The translations under genes were made by a program, and so were the position numbers. From Nocardia aurea (GTDB taxonomy: Bacteria > Actinomycetota > Actinomycetes > Mycobacteriales > Mycobacteriaceae): a stretch of 64,000 bases of DNA. Every line of letters starts with the position of its first letter. Position 1 is the first letter of the stretch. Below, piece by piece: positions 7,971-16,203 of the stretch. The stretch covers positions 434,001 to 498,000 of the forward strand of contig NZ_QCYJ01000127.1 in assembly GCF_003123685.1 (NCBI RefSeq). Direction: 5' to 3'. The notes below the pieces were generated by a model, which was not told the DNA's origin, ran no database searches, and worked only from the letters and a program-made list of their open reading frames with translations.

Positions 7971-9485
7971 TCAGCGACCGGAACGACGTCCGAGCGGAAC
8001 GCGCAGCACCGCATCGGTGCCGACGTCCGCGCCGGGGTGCAGACCGATGGAACCACCCAGTTCGGCGGTGACCAGCGTCCGCACGATCTGCAAGCCGAGC
8101 CGGTCGGAGGCCTCCAGGCTGAAACCGGGGGGCAGGCCGCGACCGTCGTCGCTGATGATGACATCGAGCCAGCGGGCCGACCGTTCCGAACGGATTGTCA
8201 CCGTGCCGTTTTCACCCGAATCGAAGGCGTGCTCGATCGCGTTCTGCACCAGTTCCGTGAGAACCATCACCAAGGGGGTGGCCCGTTCGGCGGAGAAAAC
8301 CCCGAGCGATCCCGCGCGGCGTACCTTGATGCGGGTGGTGTGCACGGTGGCGACATCGGCCATGATCGGCAGCAGCCGGTCGACGACTTCGTCGAGGTCG
8401 ACTTCCTCGTCCACCGACATCGACAACATCTCGTGCACTGAGGCGATCGAGGTGACGCGGCGCACCGATTCGGTCAGCGCCACCTGCGCTTCCTCGTTCT
8501 CGGTGCGACGGGCCTGTAGACGCAGCAGTGCGGCCACGGTCTGGAGATTGTTCTTCACCCGGTGATGGATCTCACGGATGGTCGCGTCCTTGCTCAGCAG
8601 CGCGCGATCGCGGCGTTTGACCTCGGTGACATCGCGGACCAGTACGGCGGCGCCCGCCAGTTCGCCGTGTGGGCGCAGTACCAGGGTGCGCAACAGCACC
8701 GTCGCTCCGCGCGCCTCGACCTCCATCCGCCTGCCCGTCCGCCCGGCGAGCGCGGCCTGGATATCGCCGACCACTTCCTGGGCGTCGAACGGATCGGTGA
8801 TCAGCGAACGCGTGGTGACGGCGAGATCCTGACCGGCGAGATCGGCCTGCAAACCCATCCGGTGATAGGCCGACAGCGCGTTCGGGCTCGCGTAGACCAC
8901 GATGCCGTCGGTGTCGAGCCGGATGAAACCGTCACCGGCGCGCGGACTGGAATGGGTGGCCGCGCGATCCTCGGTGGTGGGGAAACTGCCATCGGCGATC
9001 ATCTGGCACAGGTCGTCGGCGCAGGCCAGGTAGGCGATCTCCAGGGTGCTGCGCACCCGGGACCGCTGCATATCGGTGTCGCGGCTGAGCACCGCGATGA
9101 CATCGTCGCCGCAGCGCACCGGAATGGCCTCGCGCACGGCGTGCACCGGATGCGGGTGGTAGACGCCCTCGGCCTCCACATCGCTGTCCGAGCGCACCAC
9201 CGTGCCGGTCCGCAGCGCGTCGAAGACCTGGAAATGGTCGCCGTTCATCGCGGTGCTGCCGACCATGTCCTCGAGATGGACGGTGGCCGCCGTCGTCGGG
9301 CGGCACTGGGCGACACACACGATATCGGCGCCGTCGGTGATGGGTCCGGCGCCGACCCACAGCAGCAGATCGGCGAAGGAGAGGTCGGCGAGCAACTGCC
9401 AGTCGCCCACCACCCGTTGCAGGTGATCCACGGCGACGCCGGGCAGATCGGTATGTTCGGCGAGCAGTTCACTCAGGGTCGACAC
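7971..9485 (-). CDS. pdtaS: Sensor histidine kinase PdtaS
   Basis: Cytosolic HisKA_2-type kinase that in mycobacteria phosphorylates the ANTAR RNA-binding regulator PdtaR. The 504 residues comprise an N-terminal GAF-like domain (about 1-150), a PAS domain (about 180-290, GFIRLDTDGIVVYASPNAL), the phospho-acceptor motif EIHHRVKNNLQTVAALLRLQ near residue 303, and an HATPase domain with ELVQNAIEHAF (N box) and DDGRGLPPG (G1). No membrane helix, which agrees with PdtaS. The partner PdtaR is not in this window. GTG 9485 is the only good start; a carrier-protein gene lies 19 nt upstream in the same direction. Confidence 0.95.
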   Translation of the reverse strand: MSTLSELLAEHTDLPGVAVDHLQRVVGDWQLLADLSFADLLLWVGAGPITDGADIVCVAQCRPTTAATVHLEDMVGSTAMNGDHFQVFDALRTGTVVRSDSDVEAEGVYHPHPVHAVREAIPVRCGDDVIAVLSRDTDMQRSRVRSTLEIAYLACADDLCQMIADGSFPTTEDRAATHSSPRAGDGFIRLDTDGIVVYASPNALSAYHRMGLQADLAGQDLAVTTRSLITDPFDAQEVVGDIQAALAGRTGRRMEVEARGATVLLRTLVLRPHGELAGAAVLVRDVTEVKRRDRALLSKDATIREIHHRVKNNLQTVAALLRLQARRTENEEAQVALTESVRRVTSIASVHEMLSMSVDEEVDLDEVVDRLLPIMADVATVHTTRIKVRRAGSLGVFSAERATPLVMVLTELVQNAIEHAFDSGENGTVTIRSERSARWLDVIISDDGRGLPPGFSLEASDRLGLQIVRTLVTAELGGSIGLHPGADVGTDAVLRVPLGRRSGR

Positions 9486-9504
9486 GTCGGGTCTACCGCG
9501 TCAC

Positions 9505-9720
9505 TCAGGAGATCACGGCGATGAGGTCGCCCTGCTGGAGTACCTGGCCGGGCTCCACGGCGATCGAGGTGATCTCGCCCTCGGTCTCGGTGAGCACCGG
9601 GATCTCCATCTTCATCGATTCGAGCAGCACCAGGGTCTGGTCGATCGCGACCTTCTCGCCCACCGCGACTTCGACCGTCAGGACCGTCGACACCATCTCC
9701 GCGCGTACTTCCTCAGCCAT
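9505..9720 (-). CDS. Biotinyl/lipoyl-domain carrier protein (TB7.3-like)
   Basis: Single biotinyl domain of 71 residues, the exact length of M. tuberculosis TB7.3 (Rv3221c). The modification motif ESMKMEI places the carrier lysine at residue 37; the remainder is the expected small beta barrel ending in QVLQQGDLIAVIS. As a free-standing domain it may be a biotin carrier for an acyl-CoA carboxylase or an orphan; its partner is not known. The start ATG 9720 has a GAGGTG site; the frame runs 19 codons further but the extension has no family support. It lies upstream of pdtaS and is probably co-transcribed. Confidence 0.92.
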   Translation of the reverse strand: MAEEVRAEMVSTVLTVEVAVGEKVAIDQTLVLLESMKMEIPVLTETEGEITSIAVEPGQVLQQGDLIAVIS

Positions 9721-9814
9721 GACACACCTCATTCGTTCGGTCGGGTCCGTATCCGCTGCAGCTACAGCCAACCACACGTGAAAGAATGGCCTTCAATCAG
9801 AAGGAGGTCTACTT

Positions 9815-9889
9815 ATGGGTAAGCGCGGACGTAAGAAGCGCAGCCGCAAGGGAAACGCGGCCAACCACGGCAAGCGGCCCAACGCCTGA
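9815..9889 (+). CDS. Ribosomal peptide bL37, 24 residues
   Basis: A very short gene that length filters easily miss. The 24-residue product starts MGKRGRKKRSRKG and ends NHGKRPNA, and matches the bL37 peptide found in structures of the mycobacterial 50S subunit (recognised from memory). It is highly basic, as expected of an rRNA-binding peptide. A perfect Shine-Dalgarno AAGGAGGT at 9801-9808 lies 6 nt before ATG 9815, and a strong terminator follows 25 nt after the stop, so it forms an independent monocistronic unit between the carrier protein and rshA. Confidence 0.93.
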   Translation: MGKRGRKKRSRKGNAANHGKRPNA

Positions 9890-9914
9890 GCCGCGGCTGC
9901 GGCCGAGCGCGACC

Positions 9915-9962
9915 GAGCGGCCCGCTCCTCCTCACGGAAGAGCGGGCCGCTCAATTGTTTTC
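9915..9962 (+). terminator. Strong hairpin terminator after bL37
   Basis: Perfect 13-bp inverted repeat: GAGCGGCCCGCTC at 9915-9927 pairs with GAGCGGGCCGCTC at 9940-9952, then AATTGTTTTC. It can act in both directions, also for rshA, which ends at 9979. Confidence 0.88.
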
Positions 9963-9978
9963 GAATATTTTACCGGGC

Positions 9979-10266
9979 TCAGGCCTCGGTGGTCTCGATC
10001 CGCGTCACGGTGACCGATTTGCGAATCTCGAGCGTCAACCGGTCCCGCAGCGAATCCGGCGCGCGGTCACCACCGCATTTGCGGCTGAGCAGACCCTTGA
10101 TCTTCTCCTCGATGCCGTATGCCTCGATACAGGGCGAGCAGGTGTCCATGTGGTGCTGGAGCCGAGCTCTCGTCGACTCGTCGCATTCACCGTCGAGCAT
10201 CAGCCAGACATCGGCGATCACCGCCGTGCAGTCGAGCTCCATATCGGGGTCCCGCTGATCGCTCAC
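9979..10266 (-). CDS. rshA: Zinc-associated anti-sigma factor RshA
   Basis: Redox-sensing anti-sigma factor that holds SigH inactive and releases it on disulfide stress. The 95-residue product contains the ZAS motif H-x3-C-x2-C (HMDTCSPC, about residues 39-46) plus further cysteines at about 28 and 64 (DGEC, RKCGGD). The start is GTG 10266, which overlaps the sigH stop in a GTGA; the internal ATG at 10242 would give 87 residues and is less likely given the coupling. It is transcribed with sigH. Confidence 0.93.
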   Translation of the reverse strand: MSDQRDPDMELDCTAVIADVWLMLDGECDESTRARLQHHMDTCSPCIEAYGIEEKIKGLLSRKCGGDRAPDSLRDRLTLEIRKSVTVTRIETTEA

Positions 10267-11054
10267 TGCTTGACCTCCTGGCGCTCGCCCCGATTGAATC
10301 CACGCTCGCGCGCCACGTCGGCGAGCAAACCCTTCAGCTGCTTGCGTCCGCGGTGCAGCCGGGACATCACCGTACCTATGGGAGTGCCCATGATGTCGGC
10401 GATTTCCTTGTACGGGAAGCCTTCGACGTCGGCGTAGTACACCGCCATCCGGAATTCCTCCGGCAATTCCTGTAGCGCCGCCTTGATCGCGTCGTCGGGT
10501 AGGGCGTCGAGCGCCTCGACCTCGGCCGAACGCAGACCGGTCGAGGTGTGCTCCGCGGTCGCGGCGAGCTGCCAGTCGGTGATCTCGTCGGTCGGATACT
10601 GCGCGGGCTGACGCTGCTTCTTGCGATAGGAGTTGATGTAGGTATTGGTCAGGATCCGGTAGAGCCAGGCACGCAGGTTGGTGCCTTCCTTGAACGATTT
10701 GAATCCCTGGAACGCTTTGACGTAGGTCTCCTGCACCAGATCCTCGGCGTCGGCCGGGTTCCTCGTCATCCGCAGGGCCGCGCCGTAGAGCTGATCGAGC
10801 AGCGGGAGCGCGTCGCGCTCGAACCGCTGCGCCAGCGCGGCCTCGTCGACCGGTGCGGTGGTTGCCGCATCGTCGCCGCGCGCGGCGCCGACCGTGCTCT
10901 CGGTCACCCCGTCGTCGTCGCTCGTCACACCTGTCCCTTCGATCGGCGTACCTGCCAAATCTACCGGCAAGTTCGGATCGAAGGACAATCGCGGGTCCGA
11001 CGGCGGCGCCTCGGTGCGGACCGGACGTTCGTCGAGCAGTACGGGCACCGGCAT
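10263..11054 (-). CDS. sigH: ECF sigma factor SigH
   Basis: Stress sigma factor for heat and thiol-oxidative stress. Region 2 (DQLYGAALRMTRNPADAEDL with the TYVKAFQGF and RAWLYRILTNTYINSYRK stretches) and region 4 (LPEEFRMAVYYADVEGFPYK with GTPIGTVMSRLHRGRKQLK) are both complete and almost identical to mycobacterial SigH. The product is 263 residues, longer than the usual 210-220 because of a low-complexity N-terminus of about 65 residues; the true start may be further in. ATG 11054 has AGGAAGGGAG just before it. A matching SigH-type promoter lies upstream, so autoregulation is expected. Confidence 0.95.
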   Translation of the reverse strand: MPVPVLLDERPVRTEAPPSDPRLSFDPNLPVDLAGTPIEGTGVTSDDDGVTESTVGAARGDDAATTAPVDEAALAQRFERDALPLLDQLYGAALRMTRNPADAEDLVQETYVKAFQGFKSFKEGTNLRAWLYRILTNTYINSYRKKQRQPAQYPTDEITDWQLAATAEHTSTGLRSAEVEALDALPDDAIKAALQELPEEFRMAVYYADVEGFPYKEIADIMGTPIGTVMSRLHRGRKQLKGLLADVARERGFNRGERQEVKQ

Positions 11055-11167
11055 CTCCCTTCCTGTGATACGGCCTGTTATCCGTAGCGGGCGCGGGCAT
11101 CCGACCCGCCGCCTCGCCGGGCGCTCCTCCCGCCGTGGCGGATTCGGTGCGCTCTACATGGCTGTGC

Positions 11168-11193
11168 AACATGTACCGGCCCCGCTGTGTTCC
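11168..11193 (-). promoter_or_regulatory. SigH-type promoter upstream of sigH
   Basis: On the minus strand GGAAC (11193-11189) and GTT (11170-11168) are separated by exactly 18 nt, the SigH/SigR consensus GGAAY-N18-GTT. It lies about 115 nt before the sigH ATG and points towards it, giving a positive feedback loop on release from RshA. Confidence 0.8.
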
Positions 11194-11260
11194 CGGTAGA
11201 GCGCCGGTCACGGCGAAAACCGGTACGCACCGCGAGGCCGCCGCCGTTAAGGTGACCCGC

Positions 11261-11752
11261 ATGGCAGGCGCAGCGACCCCCGCGATCCGCACCCTGTCCT
11301 CGGCCGGGGTCGAGCACCGGGTCCATGCGTACCGGCACGACCCACGCAGCGATTCCTACGGCACCGAAGCCGTCGACGCGCTCGGCGCGGAACTCGGCGT
11401 CGAGGCGGATCAGATCTTCAAGACGCTGGTGATCGAACTGTCCACCGGCACACTCGCGGTGGCCGTCCTCCCGGTGCCGAACACCCTCTCGCTCAAGGCG
11501 GCAGCGGCGGCGCTCGGCGCGCCGAAGGCCGTGATGGCGGACAAGACCAAGGCCGAACGCAGTACCGGGTACGTGCTCGGCGGCATCTCACCGCTGGGGC
11601 AGCGCAAACCGCTGCCGACCGTGGTCGACGCCTCGGCGCTGACCTGGGATCGCGTGCTGTGCAGCGCGGGCAAGCGCGGCCTGGAGATCGAGCTGGCGCC
11701 GACGGACCTGATCCGGATCGCAGGCGCGGTGAGCGCGTCCATCACGGCCTGA
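11261..11752 (+). CDS. ybaK: Cys-tRNA(Pro)/aminoacyl-tRNA deacylase, YbaK/EbsC family
   Basis: Editing domain that hydrolyses mischarged Cys-tRNA(Pro). The 163 residues fit a free-standing YbaK domain: AIRTLSSAGVEHRVHAYRHD at the start, GVEADQIFKTLVIE, SLKAAAAALGAPKAVMADK (with the conserved Lys) and GYVLGGISPLGQRKPLPTVVD, the family signature around residues 105-125. The start ATG 11261 has AAGGTG 6 nt upstream. The frame extends to 11135, but that part overlaps the SigH promoter region and is not conserved. It is transcribed away from sigH. Confidence 0.92.
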   Translation: MAGAATPAIRTLSSAGVEHRVHAYRHDPRSDSYGTEAVDALGAELGVEADQIFKTLVIELSTGTLAVAVLPVPNTLSLKAAAAALGAPKAVMADKTKAERSTGYVLGGISPLGQRKPLPTVVDASALTWDRVLCSAGKRGLEIELAPTDLIRIAGAVSASITA

Positions 11753-11892
11753 CCCGACGCGTCGGCCCTCGTCCGGCGCGGTCACGAGCCACGGGGACGC
11801 GAATGTGCGTTACTGATCTGCGGTGTTACCGATTCGAAGCGTTACCCGTCTACGCAAGGTCCGATTGGTCCGACCCGAGGATGTGATGCGAA

Positions 11893-12198
11893 ATGTTTCG
11901 ACACCAACGTCTGCGCACCGTGGTCGTCGCCCTGTTCGGGGCGGCGGTACTCGGCCTCGGTACGCCGGTACTGACCCCGATCGCCGCCGCCGCGCCGCCC
12001 ACGACACACGGCGATTCCCCCTTCGACGGCCTCGGCGCCGACGACGCACCGGGTAAACCCGGCACGCAGGAACAAGCGATGGCGGAGAAGGCCGAGAAAT
12101 TCGGCGGCGGACTCGCCTCCGAGATCATCGACCTGATCTCCGGTGTCGCGAAATGCGGCCTGAACATCGCGACCGACGCCGTGGACTGCGGGCTCTGA
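11893..12198 (+). CDS. Small secreted protein with two C-terminal cysteines
   Basis: Predicted secreted protein of 101 residues. The N-terminus is a classical Sec signal peptide: MFRHQRLR, a hydrophobic core VVVALFGAAVLGLG, and an AAAAP-type cleavage region near residue 33-36. The mature part is acidic, then holds an amphipathic helix ending in KCGLNIATDAVDCGL, with a cysteine pair 11 residues apart likely to form a disulfide. No domain was recognised; it resembles the many short secreted proteins of Nocardia and Mycobacterium. A GAGGA site is near ATG 11893. See also the small secreted proteins at 17959 and 39016. Confidence 0.72.
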   Translation: MFRHQRLRTVVVALFGAAVLGLGTPVLTPIAAAAPPTTHGDSPFDGLGADDAPGKPGTQEQAMAEKAEKFGGGLASEIIDLISGVAKCGLNIATDAVDCGL

Positions 12199-12223
12199 CG
12201 CACCGCGACCGACCGCTCACCCC

Positions 12224-12268
12224 CGCCGAAGGCCGGTCAGAGCAGACGCATCTGCCCGGCCTTCGGCG
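12224..12268. terminator. Shared hairpin between convergent genes
   Basis: A 13-bp perfect inverted repeat, CGCCGAAGGCCGG at 12224-12236 with CCGGCCTTCGGCG at 12256-12268. The right arm lies inside the last codons of the SRAP gene, whose stop is at 12237-12239. It can terminate the secreted-protein transcript; there is no U tract. Confidence 0.6.
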
Positions 12269-13037
12269 CGGAGCCGTCGACTTCGGCCAGTAATTCCGGA
12301 CCGTTGTTCTTCACGCTGTTCACCAGCGGCGAGACCGGTCGAGCGACGATGCCCGCCACGGATTCGGGTTCGGGCGTCCGCAACAGTTCGTCGGGCGCGG
12401 GGTGGTCCGGGTCCAGCCAGGCGTCCCAGTGTTCGCGCGGCATCGCCAGCGGCATGCGGTCGTGGATCGCGGTCAGCTCGCCGACCGCGTCGGTGGTGAG
12501 GATCGTGCACGACAGCAGCGGCGAACTCTCCGGCAGTGAGCGATCACGCCAGACCGACCACAGTCCGGCCATGTAGAGGCGGGAGCCGTCGGCGTTCGCC
12601 ATGAAGTACGGCTGTTTGGCGGCCTTGCCCTTGGCCCCATCGAGCGCGTCGGGTTCGACCAGCCATTCGTACCAGCCGTCCATCGGCACCAGGCAGCGCC
12701 GGTATTTCACGGCGTCGCGGAACGACGCGGTGGTCGCGGCCTTGTCCGCGCGGGCGTTGAACAGCGGTTTGCCCTTCACCGGGACACCGGGTTCGGCGAC
12801 CTTGGTCCAGACCGGGACCAGGCCCCAGCGCATGCGCCGGATCCGCAGCGCCGGATCGTCGTCGGGATGTTCACGATCGTGACGTTCGACCACGGTGAGC
12901 ACCTGGGTGGTCGGGGCGACGTTGTAGTTGGCGTATCCGCTGGTGCCGGCCCGGCCGTCACCGTCGGTCTCATCGATGGCGTCCAGCTCGACCGCCAGCC
13001 GGCCCGGGTCCGTGGTGGTGGCATATCGTCCGCACAT
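12237..13037 (-). CDS. SRAP-domain protein (HMCES/YedK family)
   Basis: Sensor and shield of abasic sites in single-stranded DNA: the N-terminal cysteine forms a thiazolidine crosslink with the AP site. After Met removal the catalytic Cys2 is at the N-terminus (MCGRYATT), followed by the conserved FNARADK asparagine, the WYEW glutamate and HDRMPLAMP histidine. The start must be ATG 13037 because Cys2 has to be exposed; the 18 additional upstream codons in frame would destroy the active site. The length of 266 residues fits bacterial members. Position corresponds to Rv3226c. Confidence 0.95.
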   Translation of the reverse strand: MCGRYATTTDPGRLAVELDAIDETDGDGRAGTSGYANYNVAPTTQVLTVVERHDREHPDDDPALRIRRMRWGLVPVWTKVAEPGVPVKGKPLFNARADKAATTASFRDAVKYRRCLVPMDGWYEWLVEPDALDGAKGKAAKQPYFMANADGSRLYMAGLWSVWRDRSLPESSPLLSCTILTTDAVGELTAIHDRMPLAMPREHWDAWLDPDHPAPDELLRTPEPESVAGIVARPVSPLVNSVKNNGPELLAEVDGSAPKAGQMRLL

Positions 13038-13216
13038 ATTTCGATCCTGCCATCCCGCCCCGACAAAGGTCGGAGCCGAAACGGGAGACAAAGCGGCATT
13101 GTGGTGACCTGGTGAGAGTTTTCGCTTAGCATTCTCTCAACGGAGGGGTCGGATCAGACCCTCCGCTCCGGCACGCGCACCGACCGGCCGCCCACAGGTA
13201 AGAGGAGAGTCCCACC

Positions 13217-14725
13217 GTGACAACCACCGAGACCACACCCACCGCCCCCGATACGGCGCTGCAGTCGGTCGACCCGGCCACGGGCGAGGTCATCGCGACC
13301 TACACGATCGCCGACGAGAACGCGGTGCGCGCGGCCGTCGACAAGGCCCGTACCGCCGCGTCCACCTGGGGTTCGCTCAGCTTCGACGACCGCAGGAAAC
13401 ATCTACTGCGCTGGTCGAGCCGTCTCGTCGCCGAGTCCGACGAGTTCTGCGCGCTCATCCACCGGGAGAACGGCAAGCCGCTCGACGACGCGTACCTCGA
13501 GTTGATGCTCGCCCTCGAACACATCGCCTGGGCCGCCAAGAACGCCAAGAAATACCTCGCGCCCAAGAAGATCGCCCCCGGCGCGCTGATGTCGAACTTC
13601 TCCGCGCGCCTGGAACAGCGCCCGCTCGGCGTGGTCGGCGTGATCGGGCCGTGGAACTACCCCGTCTACACCCCCAACGGCTCCATCGCCTACGCGCTCG
13701 CGGGCGGCAACACCGTCGTCTTCAAGCCGAGTGAGTACTCGACCGGTATCGGCAACTTCCTGTCGGAGGCCTTCAAGAAGGCCAATCCCGAACTGCCGGA
13801 AGGCATTTTCGAAACCATCAACGGCCTCGGCGCCACCGGCGCCGCGCTCGTCGCCTCCGGTGTCGACAAGATCGCCTTCACCGGTTCCACCGCGACGGGT
13901 AAGCGGATCATGGCCGCCGCCGCGCAGACGCTGACGCCGGTGCTGCTCGAATGCGGCGGCAAGGACGCGGTGATCGTCGCCGGTGACGCCGACGTCAAGG
14001 CCGCCGCCGACGCGGTCGCCTGGGGCGCCACCGCCAACAGCGGCCAGACCTGCGCCGGTGTCGAGCGGGTGTACGTGGATCGTTCGGTACGCGACGAATT
14101 CGTCGCCGAGGTCAAGCGGATCCTCCAGGATGTCAAGCCGGGTTCCGACAGCAAGGCCTCCTACGGCCCGATGACCATGCCGAGCCAGATCGATATCGTC
14201 CGCCGCCACATCGACGACGCGCTCAAGAACGGCGGCACCGCCGTGCTCGGCGGCCCGGAATCGATCAAGGGCCCGTTCATCGAACCCGTCGTACTGGTCG
14301 ACGTCGACGAGGATTCCGAGGCCGTGGCCGAGGAGACCTTCGGACCCACCCTCACCATCCGCACCGTCGACGGCGTCGACGAGGCGGTACGGCTGGCCAA
14401 CAACTCCAAATACGGCCTGTCCTCGGCGGTCTACTCCAAGAACAACGGGCTGGAGATCGCGCGCCGACTGCGCGTCGGCGCCACCTCGGTGAACTCGGTG
14501 CTCGCCTTCGCCGCCATCGCGGGACTGCCCTTCGGCGGTGTCGGCGATTCGGGTATCGGCCGGATCCACGGTGAGCCGGGCCTGCGCGAATTCTCGCGTC
14601 CGCATTCGATCGCGGTGCAGCGGTTCACTGTTCCCGGCATGGCTCTGCTGAGCTACTCGCGCACCGAATCCACCATGAAACTGCTGCGCAAGCTGGTGCC
14701 GTTCCTGCACGGACGTCACAAGTAG
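13217..14725 (+). CDS. Aldehyde dehydrogenase family protein
   Basis: NAD(P)-dependent oxidation of an aldehyde to the acid. The 502 residues are full length for the superfamily. Seen: GPWNYPVY (cofactor binding), KPSEYS, FTGSTATGK, LLECGGKDAV with the general base Glu near residue 244, NSGQTCAG with the nucleophile Cys near 279, and EETFGPTL. The last 30 residues (SYSRTESTMKLLRKLVPFLHGRHK-like, basic and hydrophobic) could dock on a membrane, as in fatty aldehyde dehydrogenases. GTG 13217 follows AGAGGAGAG. The substrate is unknown; a role in hydrocarbon oxidation alongside AlkB is inference. Confidence 0.9.
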   Translation: MTTTETTPTAPDTALQSVDPATGEVIATYTIADENAVRAAVDKARTAASTWGSLSFDDRRKHLLRWSSRLVAESDEFCALIHRENGKPLDDAYLELMLALEHIAWAAKNAKKYLAPKKIAPGALMSNFSARLEQRPLGVVGVIGPWNYPVYTPNGSIAYALAGGNTVVFKPSEYSTGIGNFLSEAFKKANPELPEGIFETINGLGATGAALVASGVDKIAFTGSTATGKRIMAAAAQTLTPVLLECGGKDAVIVAGDADVKAAADAVAWGATANSGQTCAGVERVYVDRSVRDEFVAEVKRILQDVKPGSDSKASYGPMTMPSQIDIVRRHIDDALKNGGTAVLGGPESIKGPFIEPVVLVDVDEDSEAVAEETFGPTLTIRTVDGVDEAVRLANNSKYGLSSAVYSKNNGLEIARRLRVGATSVNSVLAFAAIAGLPFGGVGDSGIGRIHGEPGLREFSRPHSIAVQRFTVPGMALLSYSRTESTMKLLRKLVPFLHGRHK

Positions 14726-14746
14726 ACCGTCGGAGCCGACAATGCC

Positions 14747-14782
14747 GAGCGGGGCGCGGGATCTCGATCCCGCGCCCCGCTC
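14747..14782 (+). terminator. 16-bp GC-rich hairpin after the aldehyde dehydrogenase
   Basis: Perfect 16-bp stem with a CTCG tetraloop: GAGCGGGGCGCGGGAT at 14747-14762 pairs with 14767-14782. No U tract, the I-shaped kind often used by actinomycetes. It argues against the longest aroA frame, which would start upstream of this stem at 14742. Confidence 0.75.
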
Positions 14783-14891
14783 GTCTGCCCGCACCGCGCC
14801 CACGGTCGTCGCGAACGACGCGACGACCGAAATTACCGGCCAGTTCACGACCGCCCGCGTGTCCGGTCGGCGGATGGGCCAAGATGGTGAT

Positions 14892-16184
14892 GTGACCTAT
14901 TGGCCAGCGCCCCATGTCGATGTCCCAGTCCACGCGAACGTCACCCTGCCCGGATCGAAATCCATCACCAACCGCGCGCTGATCCTGGCCGCGCTGGCGG
15001 ACGGGCCCTCGACCATCACCGGTGCGCTGCGCAGCAGGGACACCGACCTGATGATCGGCGCGCTGCGCGCGCTCGGCGCCGATATCACCGGCGAGGCCGA
15101 GACGCTCACCGTCGTCCCCTCGGCATTGGGCGCGGGTTCGGTCGACTGCGGTCTCGCTGGCACGGTGATGCGCTTCCTGCCGCCGGTCGCGGCGTTGGCG
15201 AACGGCGATGTCGCCTTCGACGGCGACGCGCAGGCGCGAGTGCGTCCGCTGCGGACCATCCTGGACGCGCTGCGCGGGCTCGGCGCGGATATCGACGGCG
15301 ACGCGCTGCCCTTCGTCGTCCGTGGCAAGGGCGGGCTGCGCGGCGGCTCGGTCACCATCGACGCGTCGGGTTCGTCGCAGTTCATCTCGGGTCTGCTGCT
15401 CTCGGCCGCCCGCTTCGACGAGGGGCTGATCGTGCATCACGACGGCAAGGCACTGCCGTCGATGCCGCATATCGAGATGACGGTGGAGATGCTGCGCCGC
15501 GCCGACGTGGAGGTACAGACCCCCGCCGACAGCCGCGACGCGCAGACCTGGACGGTGCGCCCCGGCCCGATCAGGGCCGTGGACTGGGATATCGAACCGG
15601 ATCTGTCCAACGCGACGCCGTTCCTGGCCGCCGCGGCCGTCACCGGCGGCGAGGTCAGCATTCCGCACTGGCCGCGGCTCACCACCCAGCCCGGTGACGT
15701 GATCCGGGAGATCCTGGTGCGGATGGGCGCGGAGGCGCGCATCTTCGACGGCGTGCTCACCGTGCGCGGGCCGGAGCGCCTCGCGGGCATCGATATCGAC
15801 CTGCACGACGTCGGCGAGCTGACCCCGACCGTGGCCGCGCTCGCCGCCCTCGCCGATTCGCCGTCGTGGTTGCGCGGTATCTCGCATCTGCGCGGACACG
15901 AGACCGATCGGCTCGCGGCGCTGTCCACCGAGATCAACCGGCTCGGCGGCAAGGTGACCGAAACCGACGACGGGCTCGAGATCGAGCCCGCCGAATTGCA
16001 CGGCGGCCGTTGGCATTCCTACGCCGACCACCGGATGGCGACCGCGGGCGCGATTCTCGGGCTCCGGGTGCCCGGTATCGAGATCGAGGACATCGGCACG
16101 ACCGCGAAGACCCTGCCGAATTTCGTCTCGCTGTGGGAGCGGATGCTCGACACCGCGTTATCCGGGCCGGGAGTGGCGCGCTGA
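14892..16184 (+). CDS. aroA: 3-phosphoshikimate 1-carboxyvinyltransferase (EPSP synthase)
   Basis: Shikimate pathway enzyme joining shikimate 3-phosphate and phosphoenolpyruvate. The 430 residues show the signatures LPGSKSITNRA near residue 20, GLAGTVMRFLPPV, LTPTVAALAALAD and RGHETDRLAAL, and the C-terminal GTTAKTLPNF. The start GTG 14892 puts VTYWPAP at the N-terminus as in mycobacterial AroA; ATG 14874 is an alternative and the frame's outermost ATG at 14742 is unlikely. The next gene, rsgA, follows after 19 nt, the same order as Rv3227-Rv3228. Confidence 0.96.
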   Translation: MTYWPAPHVDVPVHANVTLPGSKSITNRALILAALADGPSTITGALRSRDTDLMIGALRALGADITGEAETLTVVPSALGAGSVDCGLAGTVMRFLPPVAALANGDVAFDGDAQARVRPLRTILDALRGLGADIDGDALPFVVRGKGGLRGGSVTIDASGSSQFISGLLLSAARFDEGLIVHHDGKALPSMPHIEMTVEMLRRADVEVQTPADSRDAQTWTVRPGPIRAVDWDIEPDLSNATPFLAAAAVTGGEVSIPHWPRLTTQPGDVIREILVRMGAEARIFDGVLTVRGPERLAGIDIDLHDVGELTPTVAALAALADSPSWLRGISHLRGHETDRLAALSTEINRLGGKVTETDDGLEIEPAELHGGRWHSYADHRMATAGAILGLRVPGIEIEDIGTTAKTLPNFVSLWERMLDTALSGPGVAR

Positions 16185-16203
16185 ACGTCAGCGGGGCTCG
16201 GCC

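Noticed and set aside
8562..9524. 320-residue frame opposite pdtaS
   Set aside because: Antisense shadow rich in Gly/Arg/His/Asp without domains.
10548..11087. Plus-strand frame opposite sigH
   Set aside because: Overlaps the conserved sigma factor entirely and has no recognisable product.
14742..14891. Longer aroA start at ATG 14742
   Set aside because: It would begin upstream of, and run through, a perfect 16-bp terminator stem; the added 50 residues are low complexity and absent in the family.
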